From an uncultured Aquimarina sp. (GTDB lineage: Bacteria > Bacteroidota > Bacteroidia > Flavobacteriales > Flavobacteriaceae): DNA of 64,000 nt. The notes below the pieces were generated by a model. It was given only the letters and a program-made list of their open reading frames with translations. It did not search any database and was not told the origin of the DNA. Below, in pieces: positions 46,689 through 55,021 of this stretch. The stretch covers positions 41,912-105,911 of the forward strand of contig CANMTP010000014.1 of the NCBI GenBank assembly GCA_947500845.1, in the 5' to 3' direction. Made by a program: the position numbers and the translations under genes. Within the stretch, counting starts at the first letter, position 1. Each line of letters starts with the position of its first letter.

Positions 46689-47801
46689 TTAATTCTCTAA
46701 AACAGCAAATGGAATGAGGTTTACCTTAGCATTTCCAGAAGCACCGTAGTAATTAGAGTACGATTTATTTTTTTCGATAGTGTAGAATGAGTCGACATAG
46801 TCATCATCATCGGTTAACCAGGAATCTGGTAAAACCTCGATAATAGCCCCTGCTATTGTTCCTAACGCATTAATCCAGGATTGTCCGCTTAGAGTACCCG
46901 CTATTTGTGCAACACCATCAATTATAATACCTATTAATTCCTGATAATTATAATTAGAATCTTGTTCAAAAAGCTGAATATTAGCCGCCTGATACCTGTA
47001 TTCGTCCCAGAATAGCATAATTTGATTAGGGTAGTATGCCTCGTCGTCATGATCCAGGTAATACATGGGAATTACTTTTAATTCGGCTTCATTATTGGTA
47101 TTCCTTATTCCAGAGGTAACTGCATAAATTTCTGCTCCTCCTTTGATCCATGGCTCCTGATCATCTTTAAGCTCTATTTTGGTGAGTTTTGTGGTTTCTA
47201 AAGAGGCTTTAGAAAATGACTGGCTTTGATCAAAGGTGATAGCATCTTTGGATTGAAGACCTGCATCTTTCAACATTTGATTCATGGCTTCCACACGAAG
47301 TTGTAAAGCATAAAAACCATTTTTTTCGATGATAATAACCGGGACATCTGGAGAAATCATAGGATCCAGGGCTATTTTATTTCCTTTCAAATCAAATGCA
47401 GTAATTGTATTTAGTTTTTCAGCATTTTCTGGCGAAAAAGCGACCAGTAATTTTTGAGGATCTATTTTATTTCCGTCAAAATGAAGCCAAAACTCATATG
47501 CTTCACGTTGATTGATGTTTTTGGTAGTTTTGGCAAAACTCAAGAATTGCTCACTTCTTTTGGTTTTAGAGATTTTGGATGAAATTGTTTCAAGCGATAT
47601 CGGAAATTTGTTTGCTGTGAGCTCACCTAAAATGAGTTCACTGTTATTGGTTTCATTAAAAACTTCAATAAAATCCAATACGACATGTTCATTTACTGAA
47701 ATTAAAGTCTCGATTTCGGGGATAGAAGATTCTTCTTGTGTTTCGCAACTGGTCATTAATATTGCCAGGAGGCTCGTCATAAGTACTGTGAATTTTTTCA
47801 T
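46689..47801 (-). CDS. DUF3103 family lipoprotein
   Basis: Lipobox signal LLAILMTSCETQ, then a 350-residue protein resembling DUF3103: N-terminal helical part, EFWLHFDGNKIDPQKLLVAFSPEN, DVPVIIIEKNGFYALQLRVEAMNQ, KIELKDDQEPWIKGGAEIYAVTSGI, YLDHDDEAYYPNQIMLFWDEYRY and a C-terminal region with DDDDYVDSFYTI. Acidic Asp-rich segments could bind calcium. Function not established. Single gene. Confidence 0.75.
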   Translation of the reverse strand: MKKFTVLMTSLLAILMTSCETQEESSIPEIETLISVNEHVVLDFIEVFNETNNSELILGELTANKFPISLETISSKISKTKRSEQFLSFAKTTKNINQREAYEFWLHFDGNKIDPQKLLVAFSPENAEKLNTITAFDLKGNKIALDPMISPDVPVIIIEKNGFYALQLRVEAMNQMLKDAGLQSKDAITFDQSQSFSKASLETTKLTKIELKDDQEPWIKGGAEIYAVTSGIRNTNNEAELKVIPMYYLDHDDEAYYPNQIMLFWDEYRYQAANIQLFEQDSNYNYQELIGIIIDGVAQIAGTLSGQSWINALGTIAGAIIEVLPDSWLTDDDDYVDSFYTIEKNKSYSNYYGASGNAKVNLIPFAVLEN

Positions 47802-48036
47802 GTTTATATTAATTTTGGTTAATAATGAACTTAAAATAAAGTTATACGGTGTATCACAAATTTAGAAATTGAATTGATCCAATACTTGATTTTTTTGTTA
47901 AGATATTTTGTGGTGCTTAGATAGAAAGAAAAAACCTCAATGAAGATTGAGGAATTTTTAAGGGGGTATTATTAATAGAACAACAAAAAGGCGATGAATG
48001 CGATTGCTTTTGGAAATCTTTTCTAAAAAAGGTGTT

Positions 48037-48417
48037 TTAGTTCTTAATTTCAATCACATAGGATTGAATTTTCTTTAGAATTAAGCTGGTGGTATTTGTA
48101 AATTGATAGATGTCACAAAAAGCATAGACCTTCCCGTTCATCTTAATTTCGCCATTGGCCGAAGCTTCCCTACCATGAGTAATTATATGATGTAAAGTCA
48201 TTTCATCGGCTACGTATTCCTTCATTTTATTGACTTCCTTATTGAAATCTTTTTTACCTATAACCGTCTTGTCCCCATAAATTATCCAATTGATCTCATT
48301 GCTGGCGTGTTCGATAATAAAATCAGCGTTTCCTGTAGCGAAAGCAATATTATATTCTTTAAGGAATTCTTTTCTAGGTGAATTCTCACAATTGGCAACT
48401 ATATTAATTTTTGTCAT
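48037..48417 (-). CDS. NTF2-like/SnoaL-type protein
   Basis: The ATG at 48417 is chosen over a TTG at 48435 that would overlap the upstream gene. ~126 residues: FLKEYNIAFATGNADFIIEHASNEINWIIYGDKTVIGKKDF, then strands with VYAFCDIYQFTNTTSLILKKIQSYVIEI. Typical cytosolic SnoaL-like polypeptide. Last in a run of five small proteins. Confidence 0.8.
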   Translation of the reverse strand: MTKINIVANCENSPRKEFLKEYNIAFATGNADFIIEHASNEINWIIYGDKTVIGKKDFNKEVNKMKEYVADEMTLHHIITHGREASANGEIKMNGKVYAFCDIYQFTNTTSLILKKIQSYVIEIKN

Positions 48418-48431
48418 CTTGATTCTATTTT

Positions 48432-48842
48432 TCAATGAGATTCTACATACTGTTTAAAATTGTTTAAAATAGCTTGCCAACCCTGCTGTTGCATTTCTAA
48501 AGGATTTTGGTTTTCAGGTTCAAAGATTTCTATAATTTTGATGTTACCACCATGATCTTTAAATGTAATTTGTACTTTCCGCCCATCTTCTAGGGAATAC
48601 TCAATCAAAGATTTTGGAACTATTTTAGTAAAGGTTCCTACGTAATCAAACCCCATACTGCCATCTTTGGCCTCCATACGATAACTAAAAGTACTACCTT
48701 CCTGAAGGTTGTTTACAGCTTTTGGGCACTGCCATTCTGGTATTGCAAAATTCCAATGGATAATATGTCTTGGTTGTGTCCAGTATTCCCAAACTTTTTC
48801 GATAGTGTCATTAATATTTGCTTGCACGGTTATTTTTTTCAT
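48432..48842 (-). CDS. SRPBCC/AHSA1-domain protein
   Basis: 136 residues of the START-like AHSA1 type: ITVQANINDTIEKVWEYWTQPRHIIHWNFAIPEWQC, GSTFSYRMEAKDGSMGFDYVGTFTKIVP, and the C-terminal GWQAILNNFKQYVES helix. Family members bind hydrophobic ligands or act as Hsp90-activator-like domains; no enzyme function assigned. Co-directional with YCII and VOC proteins. Confidence 0.9.
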   Translation of the reverse strand: MKKITVQANINDTIEKVWEYWTQPRHIIHWNFAIPEWQCPKAVNNLQEGSTFSYRMEAKDGSMGFDYVGTFTKIVPKSLIEYSLEDGRKVQITFKDHGGNIKIIEIFEPENQNPLEMQQQGWQAILNNFKQYVESH

Positions 48843-48857
48843 ATGTCTATTTTATAG

Positions 48858-49202
48858 TTAAAATGGATTTGCCGTCTCGCGTATTTCAACACTAGTGTCT
48901 TCTCCTTCTAAAATTGGGCATTTTTTTGCAATTAAAGTGGCATTATCTATATTATCTGCTTTGATTAATATATATCCTGCTACAGATAAATTAGATGCTA
49001 CAAAAGGGCTTTCTTCAATTTTTTCTGGTGATAACAAAACACGGCCGTTTTTCAAAAAGTGATTTCCTCCTTTACCCAACTTTCCATTTATCGCTATTTC
49101 ATTTATCCAAGACATCCATGACTTTTGGTAAGCCGCCATTTGTTTCTGGGTAAGTTGATTATTAAGAACATTCATTCTAAAAATCAGAGCATAATTTTTC
49201 AT
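48858..49202 (-). CDS. YCII-related domain protein
   Basis: 114 residues: YALIFRMNV, LTQKQMAAYQKSWMSWINEIAINGKLGKGGNHF, GRVLLSPEKIEESPFVASNLSVAGYILIKADNIDNATLIAKKCPIL. This is the DGPF/YCII pattern often found with ECF sigma factors and SRPBCC/VOC proteins. Start is one base past the stop of the upstream VOC gene, indicating tight coupling. Confidence 0.85.
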   Translation of the reverse strand: MKNYALIFRMNVLNNQLTQKQMAAYQKSWMSWINEIAINGKLGKGGNHFLKNGRVLLSPEKIEESPFVASNLSVAGYILIKADNIDNATLIAKKCPILEGEDTSVEIRETANPF

Positions 49203-49203
49203 T

Positions 49204-49629
49204 TTATTTGTATTCGGGATTATAATTAATCATCCACTTTACTCCAAAACGATCGATAAAACTACCAAAATAGTCACCCCAAAACTGATCTTCCATAGGC
49301 ATTTCGATATCACCACCTTTTGATAAACCTTCAAACAATCTATCGGCTTCTTTGCGAGAAGTAGGATGTAATGAAATATAGCAGTTGCTACCTTCAGATA
49401 ATTTATGTCCCCTAGAGGGTAAAATATCAGAAGCCATCAAAATGATATCTTTAGAAATAGGTAATGAGATATGCATGATTCGGTTTTGTTCATTTTCGGG
49501 AAGTTTATCGCTATCTGGAGCTTCATTCATCTTCATTTTTGCTGTGAATTCACCGCCAAAAACAGATTTGTAATGCTCAAATGCTTCTTCGGTCGTACCG
49601 TCTAGATTTAAATAAGGATTTACTTTCAT
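49204..49629 (-). CDS. VOC-family (PhnB-like) protein
   Basis: 141 residues of the PhnB/UbiG-3-demethylubiquinone-like glyoxalase type: NPYLNLDGTTEEAFEHYKSVFGGEF, HISLPISKDIILMASDILP, EADRLFEGLSKGGDIEMPMEDQFWGDYFGSFIDRFGVKWMINY. Family proteins are mostly unassigned; the complete metal triad cannot be confirmed by eye. Confidence 0.9.
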   Translation of the reverse strand: MKVNPYLNLDGTTEEAFEHYKSVFGGEFTAKMKMNEAPDSDKLPENEQNRIMHISLPISKDIILMASDILPSRGHKLSEGSNCYISLHPTSRKEADRLFEGLSKGGDIEMPMEDQFWGDYFGSFIDRFGVKWMINYNPEYK

Positions 49630-49642
49630 TCTTTAAGTTTTA

Positions 49643-50053
49643 TTATTCAGGTATTTTTTCCATATTCATATATAACATGCTCCAACGATGACCATCTACA
49701 TCCTTGAAGCCCAAAGTATACATCCAGCTGTCAACTTCTGCCGGTTCAGAAAACACTTCTCCACCAGCTTCCTTAACAATGCTGGCAAACGCATCCACTT
49801 CTTCTTTTGATTGCGCATCGATATTGATCAAAACTTCTGTTCCATTTTTAGTATCGCTAACATTGTTTTGAGTAAAACTTTGAAATGTTTCTTCTTGAAA
49901 AAGCATCATTACAAAATCATGTTCTCCAATTAAGAAACTACCGAAATCTGAAGCTGATTTATGAATTGGATTTTCTCTAAAACCAATAGCTTTGAAGAAA
50001 GCTTTCGATTTTTGAATATCTTTAACTGGAAGATTAAGCCAGATTGTTTTCAT
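49643..50053 (-). CDS. VOC-family (glyoxalase/bleomycin resistance-like) protein
   Basis: 136 residues: TIWLNLPVKDIQKSKAFFKAIGF, HDFVMMLFQEETFQSF, VLINIDAQSKEEVDAFASIVKEAGG, and DVDGHRWSMLYMNME. First gene of the reverse five-gene run and divergent from the GlxA-type regulator (134-base gap). May be controlled by that regulator. Confidence 0.9.
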   Translation of the reverse strand: MKTIWLNLPVKDIQKSKAFFKAIGFRENPIHKSASDFGSFLIGEHDFVMMLFQEETFQSFTQNNVSDTKNGTEVLINIDAQSKEEVDAFASIVKEAGGEVFSEPAEVDSWMYTLGFKDVDGHRWSMLYMNMEKIPE

Positions 50054-50186
50054 TTTGTATTTATTTATTAATCAAAAGGTTATCCAAATATACTTCAGAA
50101 AAATGGAAATCAGATATTGTAAACACGTCATTCAAAGGGGTTGATTGCGACATAAAGTTGCCCTATATTTATAATAGTAAAACTAA

Positions 50187-51182
50187 ATGACCAAAATCAT
50201 GAAAAAGCATATCTCTATTGTAGTCCCCAAAGGCCATGTAAGCGTAGTTAATATAGCCGGAACACACCAAATGTTGTCTTGGGTAAATGAATTTTATGAT
50301 ACAATAGGCAAAAAACCAATTTTTGATATAAAGCTTGTTGGGCTAGAAAAACAAATAGATCCATCAGGGGGATTATTTGCGATCAGACCAGAACTAACTA
50401 TTGATGAGGTTCCTGAAACTGACTTAATTATAATTCCTGCGATTCATGAAGATTTTAAAGTCGCGATGGAGAGAAATGAAAAATTCGTTCCATGGATCAT
50501 GAATCAATACAAGGAAGGAGCAGAAATTGTGACCCTTTGTATTTCCTCTTTTTTTCTGGCATCTACCGGATTGTTGGACGGAAAGCCTTGTTCTACCCAT
50601 TGGCAATATGCAAGCAAATTTAAGGAACAATTTCCAAGGGCTATCTTACAGGACGAGAAGATAGTAACCGAGGCTAATGGGATTTACACAAGTGGGGGAG
50701 CCTATGCTTTTACGAATCTAATTGTATATTTAATTGAAAAATATGCGGGTAGGGAAACTGCGGTTATGGCGGCCAAGGGCTTTATGATTGATATCGACCG
50801 TAGCAGTCAGTCCCCATTCATGATTTTTTCTGGTCAAAAGAATCATAAAGACAAAATAGTCCTAAAAGCGCAGGAATATATGGAACAGAATTATCAAGAG
50901 AAAATTTCTGTAAATGACCTTTGTTTGGACATTGCTCTAAGTAGAAGAACTTTTGAACGACGATTTAAAAATGCTACCTCAAACACCATTTTGGAATATT
51001 TACAACGAGTAAAGGTTGAGGCAGCCAAAAAAGAATTGGAAAGAGGTGATACAACTATAAGCGAAGTTATGTATAAAGTAGGGTATAATGATGCCAAGGC
51101 TTTTAGAGATGTTTTTAGGAAAATAACGTCGATGACCCCCATACAGTATCAGAATAAGTATAGTTTAGCCGGAATAACATAA
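50187..51182 (+). CDS. GlxA-family AraC-type regulator (DJ-1/PfpI + HTH)
   Basis: N-terminal DJ-1/PfpI-like domain (about 5-190) with a Cys in VTLCISSFFLASTGLLDGKPCSTHW, then a C-terminal AraC double helix-turn-helix (about 225-325: ISVNDLCLDIALSRRTFERRFKNATSNTILEYLQRVKVEAAKKEL ... VGYNDAKAFRDVFRKITSMTPIQYQ). ATG at 50187, with ATG 50199 as an alternative. GlxA-type regulators usually activate adjacent genes; the divergent VOC/YCII/SRPBCC genes are the likely targets. Confidence 0.92.
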   Translation: MTKIMKKHISIVVPKGHVSVVNIAGTHQMLSWVNEFYDTIGKKPIFDIKLVGLEKQIDPSGGLFAIRPELTIDEVPETDLIIIPAIHEDFKVAMERNEKFVPWIMNQYKEGAEIVTLCISSFFLASTGLLDGKPCSTHWQYASKFKEQFPRAILQDEKIVTEANGIYTSGGAYAFTNLIVYLIEKYAGRETAVMAAKGFMIDIDRSSQSPFMIFSGQKNHKDKIVLKAQEYMEQNYQEKISVNDLCLDIALSRRTFERRFKNATSNTILEYLQRVKVEAAKKELERGDTTISEVMYKVGYNDAKAFRDVFRKITSMTPIQYQNKYSLAGIT

Positions 51183-51383
51183 TTTTTGGATTAAAATATC
51201 TGTTTAGGTTATACTTTGTGGTAAATGTATTGCACTATTACATGTTTATAAATACTAAATTTGGGGAATTGATAAAACAATAATCGGCGAGGCAGGAGTT
51301 GAAGATAAACATTAAAAACAAATCCATTATGAAGGATCAAACGATCAACTCTTTGCCACCGCCGAAGATTTTTGATAGCTTTA

Positions 51384-52337
51384 TTATTTGAGCTCAAGCT
51401 CCATTTGAATATTACATCTTTGGTATGGGGTCGGGTGACCAACGACTTTTTTGAAACCCAATTTGTGATAGAGATTAATGGCAGGTTTTAAAATCGTATT
51501 ACTTTCTAGATAGATTTTTTTTGCACCTAAGCCTTGTGCTTTGTCCGTCACAGCTTTTCCAAGCAACCATCCAATTCCTTTTCCCTTTGCCTCTTTGGAA
51601 ACAGCCATTTTGGCTAGCTCAAAATCATACTGAGGATCATCCATTTTTAGTAAGGCACACACACCAGCGGGTTCGCCATCATACAAAGCAACCAAAATAT
51701 CACCCCCGGTATCAAGAATATACTCTTGAGGATTGTCTAAGGACTTACGATCGATTTCTTCCATAGTAAAATATTCATTAATCCATTCTTCGTTGATACT
51801 TCTAAAAAATGCTTGATATTTTGGTTCAAAGCTTACGATTTGAACTTTTTCGACTTCTCTTCGTTTTTTCTTTTCTTTGACCCGTTGTATCATAGATTTT
51901 TGTTCTAAAAGAAATTCGAATTCTTCTATAGCATGCCACATATTGTGTCTGCTTTGATCTAACATAGTCTGTACAGCATTCTCAACATCAAGATATTGTT
52001 CATGAATTTGATCAGTGATGTTATTACCTTTTTCAGAAAGAACAACATTATTTTTTCGCCCATCACTATCGTCCTTTTTTTCTAATAGAATTCCTTCTTT
52101 GACCATTTCTCGAACAATTTTGCTAACAGAAGGGTGGGAGTGACCAATTTCATTAGCTATTGTGGTGATTGATTTTTCTTGATCTTTTGATAAAACATAA
52201 AAGACAGGAAACCATTTCGGTTTTAAACCAATACCATACATTTCGTAAATTTCTGTAGCGTCTTCAGTCATCTTTTCACTTAACATTCTAAGTCTTGTCC
52301 CGATTGCCATGACACCTACATTATCAAAAAACTTCAT
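51384..52337 (-). CDS. MarR-type HTH / GNAT acetyltransferase fusion regulator
   Basis: Residues 1-150 form a MarR winged helix (MAIGTRLRMLSEKMTEDATEIY, ITTIANEIGHSHPSVSKIVREMVKEGILLEKKDDSDGRKNN) and residues ~165-315 a GNAT domain (FEPKYQAFFRSINEEWI, VSKEAKGKGIGWLLGKAV with the acetyl-CoA motif, NLYHKLGF). Bifunctional MarR-GNAT proteins are a known architecture. A 20-bp perfect palindrome 13 bases upstream of the ATG is a probable autoregulatory operator. Confidence 0.92.
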   Translation of the reverse strand: MKFFDNVGVMAIGTRLRMLSEKMTEDATEIYEMYGIGLKPKWFPVFYVLSKDQEKSITTIANEIGHSHPSVSKIVREMVKEGILLEKKDDSDGRKNNVVLSEKGNNITDQIHEQYLDVENAVQTMLDQSRHNMWHAIEEFEFLLEQKSMIQRVKEKKKRREVEKVQIVSFEPKYQAFFRSINEEWINEYFTMEEIDRKSLDNPQEYILDTGGDILVALYDGEPAGVCALLKMDDPQYDFELAKMAVSKEAKGKGIGWLLGKAVTDKAQGLGAKKIYLESNTILKPAINLYHKLGFKKVVGHPTPYQRCNIQMELELK

Positions 52338-52349
52338 ATATTAAATTGA

Positions 52350-52369
52350 TTACGTAACTAGTTACGTAA
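52350..52369. promoter_or_regulatory. MarR-GNAT operator palindrome
   Basis: TTACGTAACTAGTTACGTAA, a perfect 20-bp palindrome built of two TTACGTAA half-elements, 13 bases upstream of the MarR-GNAT start. Its size and placement fit a MarR dimer operator; no second copy was noticed in the window. Confidence 0.75.
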
Positions 52370-52485
52370 ATATACAATTTTCTTTTTATTTATTAAAAAA
52401 AGAGAAAAATTCAATTAAATTAGGATTAATGGAGTAGGATGATAATTCTATTTGGAGCCTCCTAGATTAGATATAAGTAAATAAA

Positions 52486-52512
52486 AAAATCCGATCTAGA
52501 AGATCGGATTTT
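52486..52512 (-). terminator. hairpin terminator after OmpA-like gene
   Basis: AAAATCCGATCT / AGATCGGATTTT perfect 12-bp arms with a 3-base loop, just beyond the OmpA-like stop. Symmetric A/T flanks allow either direction. Confidence 0.85.
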
Positions 52513-52533
52513 GTAGTCGCAATACTATTTTTT

Positions 52534-53358
52534 TTAACTTTTAGATGCGTTCTTCATGTTTTCTTTTACCATATTATAAAATTCATCAAATTTAGCATCA
52601 ACGATAATTCTGGTCGAAGTTTCAATGCTTTGAGATCCATACTCGCTCTTCCCCAAAACACTCATTCTTTTAGGATCAACTTTGTAATCATTCTGTAACG
52701 CTCTCACTACAGCTGCGGCTTGTTTTGCACTTAGATCCCAATTATCGTTCAAATTTTTATCTTTAAAGTTAAGTGCATTACTGTTACCTTCAACAATAAT
52801 TTTTAAATTAGGTTTAGCATTTAAAGCTGTTGCAATTTTCCCTAGAACACTTTTAGCGTTATCCTGTACAGTAACGCTTTTATCATCATCACCAAAAAGG
52901 ACAGTATTAGCAAGAGTAATTAACACAACACCATTTTGCACTCCAATTTTTGCATCATTACCTAATGCTTGTTTGAAAACGGTTAGCGTTGCTAATTTAA
53001 CAGAATCTCCCTTTGTAATAGCATCATTTATAGATTTAAGCTGTTTGTCTTTTTCTTGTATACTTTCAAGAGATTTTTCTAGGTTCTGAGCTTTTTTCTT
53101 AGAAAGTTCAGTAAAACTACCCATGTTGTTCAAGAGGGACGCATTGGTTTCTTTTAGATCTTTAACCTGTGCTTCCATAGTCTCTACTTGCGTTAAGGTA
53201 GCTTTTGTCTTTTTTTGAGCATCGTTAAGCTCACCTTTAGTAGTTTTTAGTTCTTTTCGAAGTTTATCTATTTCATCTAAAAGATCCTTTTTTTTCTGAG
53301 CCTGTAGATTAAAAGTCGAAATAAATAAAACAGTGGCGAATAAAATAATTCTTTTCAT
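52534..53358 (-). CDS. OmpA-family protein with N-terminal coiled coil
   Basis: Signal peptide ..STFNLQAQ, then a long coiled coil (about 25-105, KKKDLLDEIDKLRKELKTTKGELNDAQ..), and a C-terminal OmpA/MotB peptidoglycan-binding domain (about 145-260) with KIIVEGNSNALN, NWDLSAKQAAAVVRAL and RMSVLGKSEYG. No N-terminal beta-barrel is present, so it is a periplasmic peptidoglycan-associated protein. Single gene. Confidence 0.9.
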   Translation of the reverse strand: MKRIILFATVLFISTFNLQAQKKKDLLDEIDKLRKELKTTKGELNDAQKKTKATLTQVETMEAQVKDLKETNASLLNNMGSFTELSKKKAQNLEKSLESIQEKDKQLKSINDAITKGDSVKLATLTVFKQALGNDAKIGVQNGVVLITLANTVLFGDDDKSVTVQDNAKSVLGKIATALNAKPNLKIIVEGNSNALNFKDKNLNDNWDLSAKQAAAVVRALQNDYKVDPKRMSVLGKSEYGSQSIETSTRIIVDAKFDEFYNMVKENMKNASKS

Positions 53359-53426
53359 TGGTTTAAGCGATTTGTTGCAGCTGCTAAAGTAAAACTTTTT
53401 TTACAAATTATAGCATAACCTATTTT

Positions 53427-53849
53427 CTAGGACTTTTCTAGAAGCTCTTTGGCATTTCTTATACTGGAGTTTATTTTATCTCTTAATTTATTTACTTCAA
53501 TTTCTTCTTCTTTGAGTATTTTTATCTGAGAAGAAACTTTATTAGCATCTGTCTCTTCATCGTGAGGAAATTTTTCACTAAAATCACTCATCCAGGTCAT
53601 CATAAAATCGTAAGCATCTTTAAGGTCTTGTTGTGCTTTTGCATAAGATTTACCAGTTTCAGTAGTGTCAATTTTAGGTTCGAGTTCTTTAATTAAAGAA
53701 CTAATTTCTCCCATTTTAGGCATTACTTCATCATGTACACTGATCACTTCTTCCATAAGAGCATCAAACTTTTGCTCTTCTTCAGACAATTGATTACAGG
53801 AAACGACAATCAGGGCGATTAGAGCGTAATAGAAAAAAGATGGTTTCAT
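53427..53849 (-). CDS. small helical lipoprotein, unknown
   Basis: The ATG at 53849 (MKPSFFYYALIALIVVSCNQL) gives a lipobox; the ORF from 53873 adds eight unlikely residues. The mature ~120 residues are helical and charged with coiled-coil character (FDALMEEVISVHDEVMPKMGEISSLIKELEPKI). Automatic names such as viral A-type inclusion protein reflect coiled-coil similarity only. Follows a possible 47-codon membrane ORF and the DJ-1 lipoprotein on the same strand. Confidence 0.75.
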   Translation of the reverse strand: MKPSFFYYALIALIVVSCNQLSEEEQKFDALMEEVISVHDEVMPKMGEISSLIKELEPKIDTTETGKSYAKAQQDLKDAYDFMMTWMSDFSEKFPHDEETDANKVSSQIKILKEEEIEVNKLRDKINSSIRNAKELLEKS

Positions 53850-53862
53850 AGTTGTAATTTTT

Positions 53863-54006
53863 TTAGGTATCAAAGATATTATTTTTCTTTGTTTTGTTGA
53901 GTTTTGGTTGTTTTATATGCCTTTCAATTTCATTCATTTTACGACTTTGTATAAAAATTTGAAGAAAACAGAGAGTAATTGCAGGGATTAGGATAAATGT
54001 AAGCAT
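53863..54006 (-). CDS. possible 47-aa single-span membrane protein
   Basis: ATG at 54006, 12 bases after the stop of the DJ-1-type gene. The product reads MLTFILIPAITLCFLQIFIQ then SRKMNEIERHIKQPKLN..., i.e. one membrane helix followed by a basic tail, a layout typical of small membrane proteins. It ends 14 bases before the lipoprotein start. Expression and conservation unknown. Confidence 0.4.
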   Translation of the reverse strand: MLTFILIPAITLCFLQIFIQSRKMNEIERHIKQPKLNKTKKNNIFDT

Positions 54007-54018
54007 TACTATTAATTA

Positions 54019-54909
54019 TTATTTACGATTTCTTTTTTGTGTTTCTAAACTATCAACGATGGGCAGGAAACCAGAATCATACATGGTTTTCATCATTTGT
54101 AGCACTATAGGTTTTGTTTTTTCTATACTTCCCCCTTGTATTGGTGGATTGGGATTATATTCCATATCGAGCATAATGGCTTGGGTATACGCTTCTCCAT
54201 AAATATCATTCATTATAGCCAAAGCCATATCTATTCCTGCAGTTACCCCGGCAGAAGTCCAATATTTACCATCTTGGGTAAATCTATCATTTGTAAATGT
54301 TGCTCCATATTTATGTAACATTTCGTTTGCTCTGTACCAATTTACGGTCGCTTTTTTATCTTTTAATAATCCGGTAGCCCCCAAGATCCATACTCCTGTA
54401 CATACTCCTGCAGTATACTTAGTATTTTCATCCATTTTCCGAATCCATTGATGTAATTTTTCATCATAAGTGGCCTCTATAGTGCCTTTAAATCCTCCTG
54501 GGATCACTAATATGTCTAATTGTTCAACTTGATCTATCGTAGTATCAGGGATCAATTCTATTTTCTTAACTGTTTTTATACTTCCTTTTTTCACACCGAT
54601 AAGCATTGTTTTGACACCCATTGCTTGACCCAAAACGTAACGAGGACCCATTACATCAAGGGAGTTTACACCATCATAAACCAGTATCCCGATAGTTTTG
54701 ATATTGTATCTTGGTTTTCCAAAAACTTGTTCCATGGCTTCATATTGACCTTCTGGAGTAAATTGTGTAGCAATTTGTTCTGCTGTTAGAGAATCTTGTT
54801 CTGAAATTTTTAGAACTGACTCGTTTTGTTTTACTTCTATTTTTTTCACGTTATTGCAACTTATCATAGTGAATAGTACTAGTAATAAGTATATTATTTC
54901 TTTTTTCAT
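54019..54909 (-). CDS. DJ-1/PfpI-family lipoprotein
   Basis: Lipobox signal LLLVLFTMISCNN, a ~45-residue linker, then a DJ-1/PfpI domain (about 70-275): IKTIGILVYDGVNSLDVMGPRYVLGQ, LDILVIPGGFKGTIEA, TAGVCTGVWILGATGLL with the nucleophile-elbow Cys, and WTSAGVTAGIDMALAIM. It matches isonitrile-hydratase/ThiJ-like members, unusual in being lipid-anchored outside the cytoplasm. No HTH follows, unlike the GlxA regulator at 50187. Confidence 0.88.
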   Translation of the reverse strand: MKKEIIYLLLVLFTMISCNNVKKIEVKQNESVLKISEQDSLTAEQIATQFTPEGQYEAMEQVFGKPRYNIKTIGILVYDGVNSLDVMGPRYVLGQAMGVKTMLIGVKKGSIKTVKKIELIPDTTIDQVEQLDILVIPGGFKGTIEATYDEKLHQWIRKMDENTKYTAGVCTGVWILGATGLLKDKKATVNWYRANEMLHKYGATFTNDRFTQDGKYWTSAGVTAGIDMALAIMNDIYGEAYTQAIMLDMEYNPNPPIQGGSIEKTKPIVLQMMKTMYDSGFLPIVDSLETQKRNRK

Positions 54910-55021
54910 TATCTAAAATGTTTTAAAATTTAATTCTAACAATACTTAAGTTAAAGACGTTTCTGCACTAAAATATTATTATCAATTTTTATGACGACAA
55001 CTAAAAATTTTAATTTCATTT

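Noticed and set aside
51200..51370. Small ORF (about 20 codons) between GlxA and MarR-GNAT genes
   Set aside because: Too short, no conserved pattern and no signal or regulatory leader features.
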